Shown: one piece after another, positions 16,909 to 24,838 of the stretch
Numbering within the stretch: position 1 is the first letter of the stretch
Layout of the letters: the number at the start of each line of letters is the position of its first letter
Assembly: GCA_048550035.1 (NCBI GenBank)
Contig: JBLYYQ010000079.1
Span: 1 to 27,938 of the forward strand
Direction: 5' to 3'
Length of the DNA stretch: 27,938 nt
Source: JBLYYQ01 sp048550035
Lineage (GTDB): Bacteria > Nitrospinota_A > UBA7883 > JBLYYQ01
The notes under the pieces: generated by a model
What the model was told of the DNA's origin: nothing
The model's database searches: none
What the model saw: the letters and a program-made list of their open reading frames with translations, nothing else
Translations under genes and position numbers: made by a program

Positions 16909-17973
16909 TTAAACCGCCATATTTTCTAATCTATAAACATATGCAAGTATTTTGGCAACAGACTTATAAAGCTCTGCCGGTATAGATGCACCTACATCTA
17001 CAGTTTTAAACAAAGTCTGTGCCAAATGCTTATCTTCTATAATAAAAACTTCATTTGTAGCTGCAATTTCCCTAATCTTTAACGCAATAAAGCCCTTCCC
17101 CTTTGCAACTACTACCGGTGCGACATCACTCTCTTGATAGCGGATCGCAATCGATATATGAGTCGGATTAGTGATGACTACCGTTGCATTAGGTACCGCT
17201 TCTAACAGTCTCTGTTTCGAAATTTGATATTGACGCTGCCTGATCCTAGATTTGATTAGTGGGTCGCCTTCTTGTTGCTTACGTTCATCTTTGACCTCCT
17301 TCTTACTCATCTTAAGATTCTCTTTATATGACCATTTTTGGTATATAAGATCAATTATGGCAATCAATAATAGTGCGCAAAGTGCTTTAACAAAGAGTAT
17401 AAATAGCCCCTCCCCTAGTACTGTCAAAGAATATGCAGGGGAACTGCTAAGTAAAATCGGTAATGTCGCAAGCTCATTGAAGATCCCACTGAAAATTGCA
17501 CCTCCAATAATTAATAATTTTGCTAGCGCTTTGAAAAGATTCATTAGACCATCTTTCCCAATAATCCGTTTTAATCCGGTCATCGGATTGATCTTTTTTA
17601 GTTTTGGTTTCAACGGTTCGATAGAGAATAATAGTCCATTATTTTGCCAGATATTGCTTAATAATCCGGCAACAAGAAGAATCAAAAAAAATGGGGTCAT
17701 CAATATTGCTAATTTTTCGAATAAAAATTCTGCAAGGATATAGGTAGATTCAATATCTAGCTGGTACTCGGCAGATAAGCTTAATATTTCGCGCGAAAGC
17801 CCTATTAAATATTCTAAAAAATAGAGTAGATAAAATGTAAGAAATATAAAGGCTACTAAAATTATAATAAAAGTGTTTAGTTCTTGACTCTTTGCAACTT
17901 GACCTTTTTTGCGAGCATCTTCTATCTTCTTATGAGTGGGCTCTTCGGTTTTAGAATCTTTATCTTCTTTCAT
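16909..17973 (-). CDS. flhB: FlhB, flagellar export substrate-specificity switch
   Basis: This 354-aa protein starts MKEDKDSKTEEPTHKKIEDARKKG-like with EPTxKK...ARKKGQ, the standard FlhB opening. Four hydrophobic segments follow, then a charged linker (YKENLKMSKKEVKDERKQQEG). The self-cleaving motif NPTH lies at 269-272, in VVITNPTHISIAIRY. Cleavage between N269 and P270 switches export from rod/hook to filament proteins. The gene begins 1 nt after fliR stops. Nothing is missing. Confidence 0.97.
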   Translation of the reverse strand: MKEDKDSKTEEPTHKKIEDARKKGQVAKSQELNTFIIILVAFIFLTFYLLYFLEYLIGLSREILSLSAEYQLDIESTYILAEFLFEKLAILMTPFFLILLVAGLLSNIWQNNGLLFSIEPLKPKLKKINPMTGLKRIIGKDGLMNLFKALAKLLIIGGAIFSGIFNELATLPILLSSSPAYSLTVLGEGLFILFVKALCALLLIAIIDLIYQKWSYKENLKMSKKEVKDERKQQEGDPLIKSRIRQRQYQISKQRLLEAVPNATVVITNPTHISIAIRYQESDVAPVVVAKGKGFIALKIREIAATNEVFIIEDKHLAQTLFKTVDVGASIPAELYKSVAKILAYVYRLENMAV

Positions 17974-17974
17974 G

Positions 17975-18760
17975 TTATGGCATTAAAAGCTGCAAAAGTG
18001 TTTCAACATTAGATGCCATTGTTAAGAAGTGTATAGTCAAAATCTCTTGGTAATAGATCATTAGAAGCGACATTGCAAATAGTCCGAATCCGATTGTAAT
18101 TGGAAATCCAACAATAAAGATATTAATTTGCGGCACTGTCCTAGCTAATATCCCCATCGCTGCCTGTTTTAATATCAATGTCACAAATATTGGTGCTGCA
18201 AGTTTTAACCCAACTAAGAAAAGGTAATCTGTGGCATAGTTTAATAGCTCTCCTATCTCTGATGGGAAGCTAACCTTGCCGATCGGTATTAATACGCAGC
18301 TCTGTGCAAATCCTGTAAGCAATATATGGTGGATGTTTAAAGTGAAAAATAGGAGTAGTGCAAACATATTCATAAATTGTGCAAAAATTGAGACCTGCTC
18401 TCCAGATAATGGATCTAGAACATTAATGATTCCAAACCCGATCTCAAATCCGATAATATATCCTGCAAGCTGTACTGCAGAAAAGAGGATCAAAATTAGT
18501 AGTGATGTTAATATCCCTATTAATGCTTCTTGAGCTACAAGCTCTGCAAAGTGAAGCAGATCTACCTCGACATCTTGGACATGTGAGATATCGGTTACCG
18601 GGAATAGTAAGATGGTTGTGAAAAATGAGAGTGCTGCCATCGCAGATTTTGGAGCACTTGTTCCAAATACCGGTAGCAATGCTAGTAATGTAACTATCCT
18701 CACAAAGAGTAAAAAAAAGGGGAGGAGGTTGCTATCTGTCAACTCTGCAACATTCCACAT
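17975..18760 (-). CDS. fliR: FliR, flagellar export gate component
   Basis: This 261-aa integral membrane protein with about six hydrophobic segments is part of the FliPQR export gate. FVRIVTLLALLPVFG near the N-terminus and EIGFGIINVLDPLSGEQVSIFAQF mid-protein are typical. A longer frame reaches 18838 inside fliQ, but ATG at 18760 is chosen: AAGAGG lies 5 nt upstream, it leaves an 8-nt gap after fliQ, and MWNVAELTDSNLLPFFLLF fits FliR N-termini. Confidence 0.93.
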   Translation of the reverse strand: MWNVAELTDSNLLPFFLLFVRIVTLLALLPVFGTSAPKSAMAALSFFTTILLFPVTDISHVQDVEVDLLHFAELVAQEALIGILTSLLILILFSAVQLAGYIIGFEIGFGIINVLDPLSGEQVSIFAQFMNMFALLLFFTLNIHHILLTGFAQSCVLIPIGKVSFPSEIGELLNYATDYLFLVGLKLAAPIFVTLILKQAAMGILARTVPQINIFIVGFPITIGFGLFAMSLLMIYYQEILTIHFLTMASNVETLLQLLMP

Positions 18761-18768
18761 TTTACCTC

Positions 18769-19041
18769 TTACTGAATATAGTAAGGAATATTTGCTATAA
18801 TATTTGATGTATAGTTCGTCATTAGAGCAACCATCCATGGAAAGAAAATCAAGATCGAAGCCATAACCGCCAAAATCTTAGGGATGAACGCTAATGTCAT
18901 CTCCTGTATTGATGTCACTGCTTGGAATATAGAAACTACTAATCCAACTAGCAATCCGAACCCTAGCATCGGGGCTGATAGTAATAGCGCCATCCATAAC
19001 CCATTCGCTGTGAAACTAGCTACAAAATCTGCAGTTACCAT
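18769..19041 (-). CDS. fliQ: FliQ, flagellar export gate component
   Basis: This 90-aa, two-helix membrane protein contains the signature APMLGFGLLVGLVVSIFQA followed by TSIQEMTLAFIPKI. The longer frame to 19107 would give an atypical 22-residue extension. ATG at 19041 has AAAGGAG about 5 nt upstream and yields the usual FliQ length of about 90 aa, so it is preferred. It then lies 20 nt after fliP. Confidence 0.95.
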   Translation of the reverse strand: MVTADFVASFTANGLWMALLLSAPMLGFGLLVGLVVSIFQAVTSIQEMTLAFIPKILAVMASILIFFPWMVALMTNYTSNIIANIPYYIQ

Positions 19042-19061
19042 AACGACTCCTTTTATCTGAT

Positions 19062-19787
19062 TTAGATTCCGAAACTTTTTATCATTGACCCTGCCACTAA
19101 ATGCCATCCATCAACTAGTACAAAAAGTATGATTTTGAATGGGAGCGATATCATAACAGGGGGTAACATCATCATCCCCATACTCATCAAAACTGACGCA
19201 ATCACCATATCTAATACTAAAAATGGAATATAGATTAAAAAACCAATTGTGAATGCGGTCCTTAGCTCTGATATCAAGAATGATGGGATCAAGATCGCAA
19301 GTGAGAGATCAGCTTCACTTTTAGGTCGATCACTTTTTGAAATATTTACAAATAACTCTAGATCTTTTGCTCGTGTCTGATTTAGCATAAACTTTTTAAA
19401 TGGAAAAGTTGAGCGGTCATAAAACTCTTGAACAGTAATTTCTTCTTTATTAAAGGGAACAAAACCTTTCTCATACGATTCTAAGAAGACAGGTTTCATT
19501 ATAAAAAATGTCATAAAAACCGCGAGACCTGCCAACACTTGGTTTGGCGGAATAGTTGGAATTCCTATAGCCTGACGCAAAAAACTCATAACAACAATAA
19601 TACGAACAAAGCTTGTTAAGGAGATAAAAATCGATGGAGCTATCGATAATATCGTCATTAGCCCCATTACCTTTAATGCCGTAGAGATTGCCACTGGTTC
19701 AGATGCATCTCCTAACGCAATTGTCAAGGATGGGGATACCTCATCAAGCTTTGTCGCAATTGAAAACTTTATTATATAGTCAATCAT
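19062..19787 (-). CDS. fliP: FliP, flagellar export gate core protein
   Basis: This 241-aa membrane protein has the conserved LTSFVRIIVVMSFLRQAIG-type segment, PPNQVLAGLAVFMTFFIMKP and the late GMMMLPPVMISLPFKIILFVLVDGW. FliP forms the pentameric core of the export gate. A GTG at 19796 extends the frame by three codons, but AAGG lies only 1-2 nt from it; ATG at 19787 is 8 nt from that AAGG and is preferred. The short N-terminal region before the first membrane helix could act as a weak signal sequence. Confidence 0.95.
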   Translation of the reverse strand: MIDYIIKFSIATKLDEVSPSLTIALGDASEPVAISTALKVMGLMTILSIAPSIFISLTSFVRIIVVMSFLRQAIGIPTIPPNQVLAGLAVFMTFFIMKPVFLESYEKGFVPFNKEEITVQEFYDRSTFPFKKFMLNQTRAKDLELFVNISKSDRPKSEADLSLAILIPSFLISELRTAFTIGFLIYIPFLVLDMVIASVLMSMGMMMLPPVMISLPFKIILFVLVDGWHLVAGSMIKSFGI

Positions 19788-19814
19788 ACGCTGCACCTTG
19801 AAACTTTAAATATC

Positions 19815-21230
19815 CTATGCAATGTCAGCAAAGCTCCCTTTATTCTTTGTCATACGAATAGCAGCTTCGGCTTTTTTTAATAGTAACTCACGCTCTAAAG
19901 TTTTGGATCGGATCACTTCCTCATCGTCACTCTCCAATAGCTCAATATTCTCTTTTAACTGACCAGCAAATGTCTCTACATCATTCTCATCAACTAACGC
20001 AGGTGGCTCTCGTTTGAGATTCAATTTTCCAATTCGTAGTAAAGATCCAAGCTTCCCAAATATAGTTGATTCATGAGCTGATTCTCCTATCTGCAATAGA
20101 CTCTCTTCTTTATCAGAAACGCTACTATTTAGCCTAAGTCTATCTTTAATTTCATCGCTCTTAATATGCGATAAAAATGAGATATTATCATTCGAGACAC
20201 CGATTGCCATAACCTCGCCCGCTATGTCTATTACTACTAACTGCTGTTTGCTTCCAAGCGATACTTTTGCTAAAGTTTGCACTAGCATCGTATTACTTGG
20301 TCTGAATTTCTTTAGTAGATGGCTAAAGAGTGTTATCAAGAGGATGAAAAGCGTTAAGGTGAAAAATAGTGATCCTACCATCTTTATCGTAGGATTGAAG
20401 CCTCCCAAACTATCTTCATCTGATGATCTACTTAAGCTATTAGTAGAATTTGAACTTGCCTTCGACTCTTTGGCCTGCTTGGCTTTGATCAGATCTAATA
20501 GAGTATCTTCTTCCTGGATTTTGGATTCAAGCCTTGACAGTTCTAGTTCTGCCTCGTTCTTGATGCTACCTTCTCTACTATCACTCGCCTGATTGGGAAG
20601 ATTAAGCTTTGATAGCTCTGATTCTAACCTCTCTTTCATTTCCACCGTAGGGTGTGATTCGTTACCGCTATTATCTATCTCTTTTGGGAGTAGCCTGGTC
20701 GGTTTAATCCAAGGTAGCTTGTCACCTGATTTTGTTTCATTCAGTAGTTGAGGTAGATCGGTTCGTTCAACATTACTTTTTTTTGCAGCTCTTGGATCAA
20801 GTGTGACTGCTAGTGTTACTCTGTTTTTATCTACAATAATTGAGGTATCGCTACTGAATCGTCTTGCATCAGTTTCAGTGAAAAGTCTAATTCTAAGAGT
20901 CTCATTATTCAGCTGAAATGCTTTTGCGCTCGTCACAAAATCAGATGCTAAGGTAAAATCTAATTTCGGCTCATGAAGGTAACTATTCGGAAAATCTAAT
21001 TGAATATATTCTTTGAAAAAAGTAACTGTAGGGTTCTTTTCGATACTTTTTTCCATTGCCAACCCAATCCTAAGTTGGTCACCTTTAGTATGGAATGTGA
21101 TTGTATCAAACTTATTCAACTCTGATATCTTGACTGTAGCGATCACTGACTCTGATCCTAGCAATGAGAATAGAGCAGCAATTAAGAGAGCTTTTGCCCA
21201 TTGCACGCAGTCTGTTTTAAATAAATACAT
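19815..21230 (-). CDS. fliO: FliO with enlarged periplasmic (AMIN-like) N-terminal region
   Basis: The FliO core sits late in this 471-aa protein: a transmembrane helix at about 284-304 (GSLFFTLTLFILLITLF), then LGSKQQLVVIDIAGEVMAIGV (325-345) and FLSHI. Before it come a signal peptide (hydrophobic at 13-24), a beta-rich domain of about 33-146 resembling an AMIN fold, and a charged linker (about 150-280) partly likely to be coiled coil. After the core is a long acidic and helical tail (360-471). Classic FliO is only about 100-150 aa. FliO assists FliP assembly. The position between fliN and fliP is the normal one. The ATG at 21230 lacks a Shine-Dalgarno and lies 2 nt from the predicted sigma54 transcript start; GTG at 21206 is an alternative. 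Confidence 0.82.
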   Translation of the reverse strand: MYLFKTDCVQWAKALLIAALFSLLGSESVIATVKISELNKFDTITFHTKGDQLRIGLAMEKSIEKNPTVTFFKEYIQLDFPNSYLHEPKLDFTLASDFVTSAKAFQLNNETLRIRLFTETDARRFSSDTSIIVDKNRVTLAVTLDPRAAKKSNVERTDLPQLLNETKSGDKLPWIKPTRLLPKEIDNSGNESHPTVEMKERLESELSKLNLPNQASDSREGSIKNEAELELSRLESKIQEEDTLLDLIKAKQAKESKASSNSTNSLSRSSDEDSLGGFNPTIKMVGSLFFTLTLFILLITLFSHLLKKFRPSNTMLVQTLAKVSLGSKQQLVVIDIAGEVMAIGVSNDNISFLSHIKSDEIKDRLRLNSSVSDKEESLLQIGESAHESTIFGKLGSLLRIGKLNLKREPPALVDENDVETFAGQLKENIELLESDDEEVIRSKTLERELLLKKAEAAIRMTKNKGSFADIA

Positions 21231-21242
21231 GCTACTAACAAG

Positions 21243-21258
21243 AGCAAAGGGCGTGCCA
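21243..21258 (-). promoter_or_regulatory. Sigma54 (RpoN) promoter before fliO
   Basis: The minus strand reads TGGCACGCCCTTTGCT, an essentially perfect -24/-12 element (TGGCACG-N4-TTGCT) with exactly 10 nt between the GG and GC dinucleotides. The predicted +1 is about 21232. It would drive fliO-P-Q-R-flhB-A-F-G-fliA separately from the motA promoter. No enhancer-binding protein is encoded in the window. Confidence 0.8.
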
Positions 21259-21277
21259 CAATAGTGTCAAACTATTG
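21259..21277. repeat. Perfect 7-bp inverted repeat abutting the fliO -24 element
   Basis: CAATAGT-GTCAA-ACTATTG is an exact inverted repeat with a 5-nt centre, directly touching the -24 element. It lacks a following T-run on either strand. An operator near the promoter, or a small mRNA hairpin after fliN, are the two plausible readings. Confidence 0.45.
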
Positions 21278-21303
21278 ACGGACTAGATTAGTCTAATTGA
21301 CTG

Positions 21304-21759
21304 TTATCCTAGCGATTTTATACGATCGGAAGTTGAAACGATTTCAGTTAGCTTGATCCCAAATTTCTCTCTGACGATTACTACCTCTCCTTTCCCAATT
21401 AGCTTCTTGTTAATGCAGATTGACAACGGATCACCAACTAGCTTTGAGAGTTCGATAACAGAGCCTTGACCTAGCTGCATAAGATCATTGATTAACATCT
21501 TGGACTTACCAAGCTCGACTGAGACTTTAAGTGGAATATCTAATATCCTACTGAGTTTGATCTGTGAGCCTGGTTCTGGCTCGCCTTCAGGATAAAACTT
21601 AGCACTGACTATTTTTTCATCTGGTTCGTCACTAGCAACTCGATGATACTCCTCCACTCTTTTATTTGATCCTTTTTTAATCACCTCTTTTTGTTTCGAA
21701 AGATCTTCTGCTGCCCAGACATCTTCTTCTTCCTCCACTTCTTCTTCATTTTCATTCAT
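21304..21759 (-). CDS. fliN: FliN, flagellar C-ring (switch) protein
   Basis: This 151-aa protein has a C-terminal SpoA/SurfaceP domain (about 70-150), with ILDIPLKVSVELGKSKM and LGQGSVIELSKLVGDPLSI as hallmark segments and GEVVIVREKFGIKLTEIV at the end. The first 65 residues are a highly charged extension with a run of Glu/Asp (EEEVEEEEDVW), as in several longer FliN proteins. It forms the bottom of the rotor C-ring with FliM. Its start overlaps the fliM 3' end by 8 nt. Confidence 0.95.
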   Translation of the reverse strand: MNENEEEVEEEEDVWAAEDLSKQKEVIKKGSNKRVEEYHRVASDEPDEKIVSAKFYPEGEPEPGSQIKLSRILDIPLKVSVELGKSKMLINDLMQLGQGSVIELSKLVGDPLSICINKKLIGKGEVVIVREKFGIKLTEIVSTSDRIKSLG

Positions 21760-22816
21760 TGGAGCTCTCTTTCATTTTCTCTGAAGATTGACTATCAATA
21801 TCTTTTTCCAGAATCTCTTCATCTTCTTTTGACAATTTTTTTATTGCACTGTTTAGAATGGTGGTTACCTTGATTGCTCGATTGCTCTTCACCAATCCTG
21901 GTTTTCCTTTGAACTTTGGAATACCTTCAACATAAAGTGTAAGATCATCATCAACATCTTTATTCAATCCAATAACATCACCTTTCTTAAGGTTAATTAG
22001 CTCATCGCCACTTATATTTGTCTCACCTAACATTGCAACTACCTCAACCTCTGTTTCTGATAAACGACCACGTAGCCTATTAACCCAGGCTTGATCTATT
22101 TCTAACTGATCAGATTGAAATCCGGCTCTCAGCTTAGTCATAATAGGCTCAATTGTCGAATAAGGAAGGCAGATGGTAAGTAATCCACTTAATGTATCAA
22201 GCTCTACCTCAAATATAACAATTACCACAACATCAGTAGGGGGAACTATTGCAGCAAACTGAGGGTTCACCTCCGAGCGGATAAGATTTAAGCTCACATC
22301 ATGCACAGGTTTCCATGCTAGCTCCATATCTGCTAAGGTCATCAGTATAACTTTACGGATCATCCGCTGCTCAATCATAGTAAAGTCTCGACCTTCTATT
22401 TTCATCTTCGACATACCACTGCCACCAAAAAATATATCGACTAGTGCAAAAACTAGTTTCGATTCTGCAACTAGTAACGCAAAACCTCGCAATGGCTCAA
22501 TTTTGAATACATGCAATGATGTCGGCATTGGGAGTGATCTAATAAATTCACTAAATTTTACTGTCTCGGTCGAAATTGCTGCTATATCTACTACTTTTCT
22601 TAATGAGGTTGATAACGAATTACGAAATAGACGTGTGAAACGTTGATTAATAATATCTAATGTCGGCATCCTCCCTCTAACGATCCGCTCTTGATTTGTT
22701 AGATCGTAAGATTCTATCTCGCCTCCATCACTGAGCGACTCTTCTCCTTGCGTTGCATCCTTATTTATGCCACGAAGTAATGCATCTATCTCTTCTTGGG
22801 ATAAGACTGTACTCAT
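21752..22816 (-). CDS. fliM: FliM, flagellar motor switch protein
   Basis: This 354-aa protein opens with MSTVLSQEEIDALLRGI, the conserved CheY-P-binding peptide, so a chemotaxis system controls the motor. The middle domain contains TLDIINQRFTRLFRNSLS and the GGSG loop (FFGGSGMSK). The C-terminal SpoA domain (about 245-325) includes LRGRLSETEVEVVAMLGE and INLKKGDVIGL. It joins the gapless fliL-fliM-fliN run and overlaps fliN by 8 nt. Confidence 0.97.
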   Translation of the reverse strand: MSTVLSQEEIDALLRGINKDATQGEESLSDGGEIESYDLTNQERIVRGRMPTLDIINQRFTRLFRNSLSTSLRKVVDIAAISTETVKFSEFIRSLPMPTSLHVFKIEPLRGFALLVAESKLVFALVDIFFGGSGMSKMKIEGRDFTMIEQRMIRKVILMTLADMELAWKPVHDVSLNLIRSEVNPQFAAIVPPTDVVVIVIFEVELDTLSGLLTICLPYSTIEPIMTKLRAGFQSDQLEIDQAWVNRLRGRLSETEVEVVAMLGETNISGDELINLKKGDVIGLNKDVDDDLTLYVEGIPKFKGKPGLVKSNRAIKVTTILNSAIKKLSKEDEEILEKDIDSQSSEKMKESSNE

Positions 22817-23302
22817 TTATTGAACCACATATTCTGTGAAAAATATTTCCCGCGCTACTCCTCTTTTTATAATCGTATTTATACGATTAATTATCTCAGC
22901 CTTGAGTTGATGACGACCCTGGAGCGACAGCGCCTCTGGCGGACTCATCGATGAAAGTGCCGTTATTATTGAATCTTTTAATTGAGGCTTTTTATTGGTT
23001 ACCTCTATGATTGCCTCTTTTGATGAAAGTTGTATTACCATAATAACTTTTAAATAGTGATCCATGTTCTCTGATGCTAGATTCACTATAAATGGTTCTA
23101 GCTCTATAATCTCTGTGGTCATCATCTGATCTTCATCTAATTTGGCAGTCGACTTTTTTTCTGCTTGCTCACTACCTGACCATGGTGTGAACAAAAATAG
23201 GGCTGAACCAATCCCTATAATGCTAACCAAAATTAACACTAATAGTACTAATGTTAGATTGCCTCTACCTTTTGAGCTAACTTTATCTGCTTGTTCTACC
23301 AT
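22817..23302 (-). CDS. fliL: FliL, stator-associated basal body protein
   Basis: This 161-aa single-pass inner-membrane protein has a short cytoplasmic N-terminus and a membrane helix at about 17-38 (LVLLVLILVSIIGIG). The periplasmic FliL domain follows: LEPFIVNLASENMDHYLKV, then RHQLKAEIINRINTII and FTEYVVQ at the end. FliL encircles or supports MotAB stators. It abuts fliM with no gap and follows motB by about 30 nt. Confidence 0.94.
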   Translation of the reverse strand: MVEQADKVSSKGRGNLTLVLLVLILVSIIGIGSALFLFTPWSGSEQAEKKSTAKLDEDQMMTTEIIELEPFIVNLASENMDHYLKVIMVIQLSSKEAIIEVTNKKPQLKDSIITALSSMSPPEALSLQGRHQLKAEIINRINTIIKRGVAREIFFTEYVVQ

Positions 23303-23334
23303 ACAATCAATCCTTTTAACTAGTGGCTATATAC

Positions 23335-24096
23335 TTATATATCCCTTTTTTGTTTAAAAATTATCTCAACACGTCTATTCAATGTACGAAATCTCTCAGT
23401 AATATTACTTACCTTAGGACGACTTGACCCATAGCCAATTGCTCCAATGAACCTATCGGTCTTTATTTCTCCTTCTAATACTAGATAACGAAGCACTGCT
23501 TGGGCACGTGCTGCTGACAACTCTAGGTTGAACTTATAAGCCGAAGTTGAGATCGGAACAGAGTCTGTATGACCCTCTACTAAAATAGATCGGTCTGAAT
23601 ATTTTATTACTTTTGCAAGTTTAACTAGCGCCTCTTTGGCATCCTCTGTCAGTGATGCTGAGCCTATCTCGAACATCTTTCCTTCAATGTAGCTTATTCT
23701 ATAACTATCATCGACTTTACTTATCATAGCCTCTGTTAAATAAAGTGAATCTTCTAAATCTTTTATATCTATTGATAAAATCTCCTTAGCTTTAGCTAAA
23801 TCACTTTTTAGAAATCTTGCTAAATCTTGAATCTTATGCTGACTTTTTGGAAGTATCGAAAGACCTTTATCTTTTACTAATACAGAAAATAGTTTCGAAT
23901 CATTAAATATACTAATGCTACTATCAAATGCTAGGAACATCTCCTTTAGAACATTATCATCCAGAGTTTTCATTGAGTATAAGAGAACAAAAAATGTAAG
24001 AAGTAAGCTTAAAAGATCATAAAAAGTTATCATCCAGAGATCTTTCTCAACCTCATCTTCTTCCTCTTCTGAATCGTTAAGTATCTCTTTTTCCAT
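23335..24096 (-). CDS. motB: MotB, flagellar stator (peptidoglycan-anchored) protein
   Basis: This 253-aa protein has an acidic N-terminus and one membrane helix (about 21-43). WMITFYDLLSLLLTFFVLL carries the ion-binding aspartate (D27, in FYDLL). The C-terminal OmpA-like peptidoglycan-binding domain has LVEGHTDSVPIS, LSAARAQAVLRYL, GYGSSRP and LNRRVEIIF. All functional landmarks of MotB/PomB are present. It follows an OmpA/MotB-like paralog, separated by 7 nt, and precedes fliL. Confidence 0.93.
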   Translation of the reverse strand: MEKEILNDSEEEEDEVEKDLWMITFYDLLSLLLTFFVLLYSMKTLDDNVLKEMFLAFDSSISIFNDSKLFSVLVKDKGLSILPKSQHKIQDLARFLKSDLAKAKEILSIDIKDLEDSLYLTEAMISKVDDSYRISYIEGKMFEIGSASLTEDAKEALVKLAKVIKYSDRSILVEGHTDSVPISTSAYKFNLELSAARAQAVLRYLVLEGEIKTDRFIGAIGYGSSRPKVSNITERFRTLNRRVEIIFKQKRDI

Positions 24097-24103
24097 CCTC
24101 TAC

Positions 24104-24838
24104 CTAATCATTTACTAAATACCGTATTGAAGTACGGTTGTCTGAAATTTTATCGTTTAGCAGTTTTATCGGTTTAAGTTTGATCAGATCCCCATATCCA
24201 GCAATTGCAAGATTGTTCTGCTTTGACTCTCTATGCTTCCCTATCCATCTTGCGATCTTGCCTGCCCTTGCAATAGAGAGGCTCAAATTATCGTCATACT
24301 CTTTTGCAACACTATTTTTATCAGTATGCGATTCTATTAAGAGTGTCCCAGCGGCTACAGTAAAAAATGGAATTAGACGCCTTAAAATAGCAATACCATT
24401 ATCATTAAACTTGGCATATCCTTCCTTAAATATAAGTCTGTTTTCGAACAGTAATGTAATTGAATTTTGTTCAATCCCTAGCCTTGTGAACATCGATTCT
24501 TCTGATTTGGCAAGATAGTTTTCAAATTGACCGATAATATTATAGAGCCTCGCTTTATCTCTCGTTATCCCCCCTTCGTTTGGAACTACAACATGATCCT
24601 TGCTCTGAAAATGTGACAACCCACCTGGCAATGCCCCTAGTGATCCAATAAGCGAACCTAATGCTATTTTCCTTTTATTCTCGTTTGGAACTGCAATTGT
24701 ATTTAAAACAATAAAAAATGCTAAAATTAACATCATTAATGTCACATTAAGTATACGAGTCATATCAGCTACTCCATTAACTCCCCGTAGCGAGAAACTC
24801 CTCAAATATAGATTTCGACTCATATTAATCTCAACCAA
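24104..24838 (-). CDS. MotB-like paralog (OmpA domain), lacking the ion-carrying Asp
   Basis: This 244-aa single-pass protein has a membrane helix (TRILNVTLMMLILAFFIVLN, about 27-46), a GSLIGSLGALPGG linker and a C-terminal OmpA-like domain (LIESHTDKN, LSLSIARAGKIARWI, DNRTSIRYL). Aligned on the shared FF with MotB of the next gene, the position of the essential Asp is Thr, so it probably cannot carry protons or sodium ions like MotB. The start is TTG at 24838, supported by GGAGGAG 5 nt upstream; it overlaps the motA end by 8 nt. It is probably a stator-associated or basal-body support protein. The pattern recalls uncharacterised deltaproteobacterial genes in the same place. Confidence 0.8.
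   Translation of the reverse strand: MVEINMSRNLYLRSFSLRGVNGVADMTRILNVTLMMLILAFFIVLNTIAVPNENKRKIALGSLIGSLGALPGGLSHFQSKDHVVVPNEGGITRDKARLYNIIGQFENYLAKSEESMFTRLGIEQNSITLLFENRLIFKEGYAKFNDNGIAILRRLIPFFTVAAGTLLIESHTDKNSVAKEYDDNLSLSIARAGKIARWIGKHRESKQNNLAIAGYGDLIKLKPIKLLNDKISDNRTSIRYLVND

Noticed and set aside
17252..17743. 163-codon plus-strand frame opposite flhB
   Set aside because: Antisense shadow of a clear flhB coding region.
18761..18838. N-terminal extension of fliR into fliQ
   Set aside because: ATG 18760 with AAGAGG fits FliR length and spacing better.
19042..19107. N-terminal extension of fliQ into fliP
   Set aside because: It would make FliQ 112 aa; ATG 19041 with AAAGGAG gives the normal ~90 aa.
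21281..21293. GACTA-GAT-TAGTC inverted repeat after fliN
   Set aside because: A 5-bp stem with a 3-nt loop and no T-run is too weak to call a terminator.
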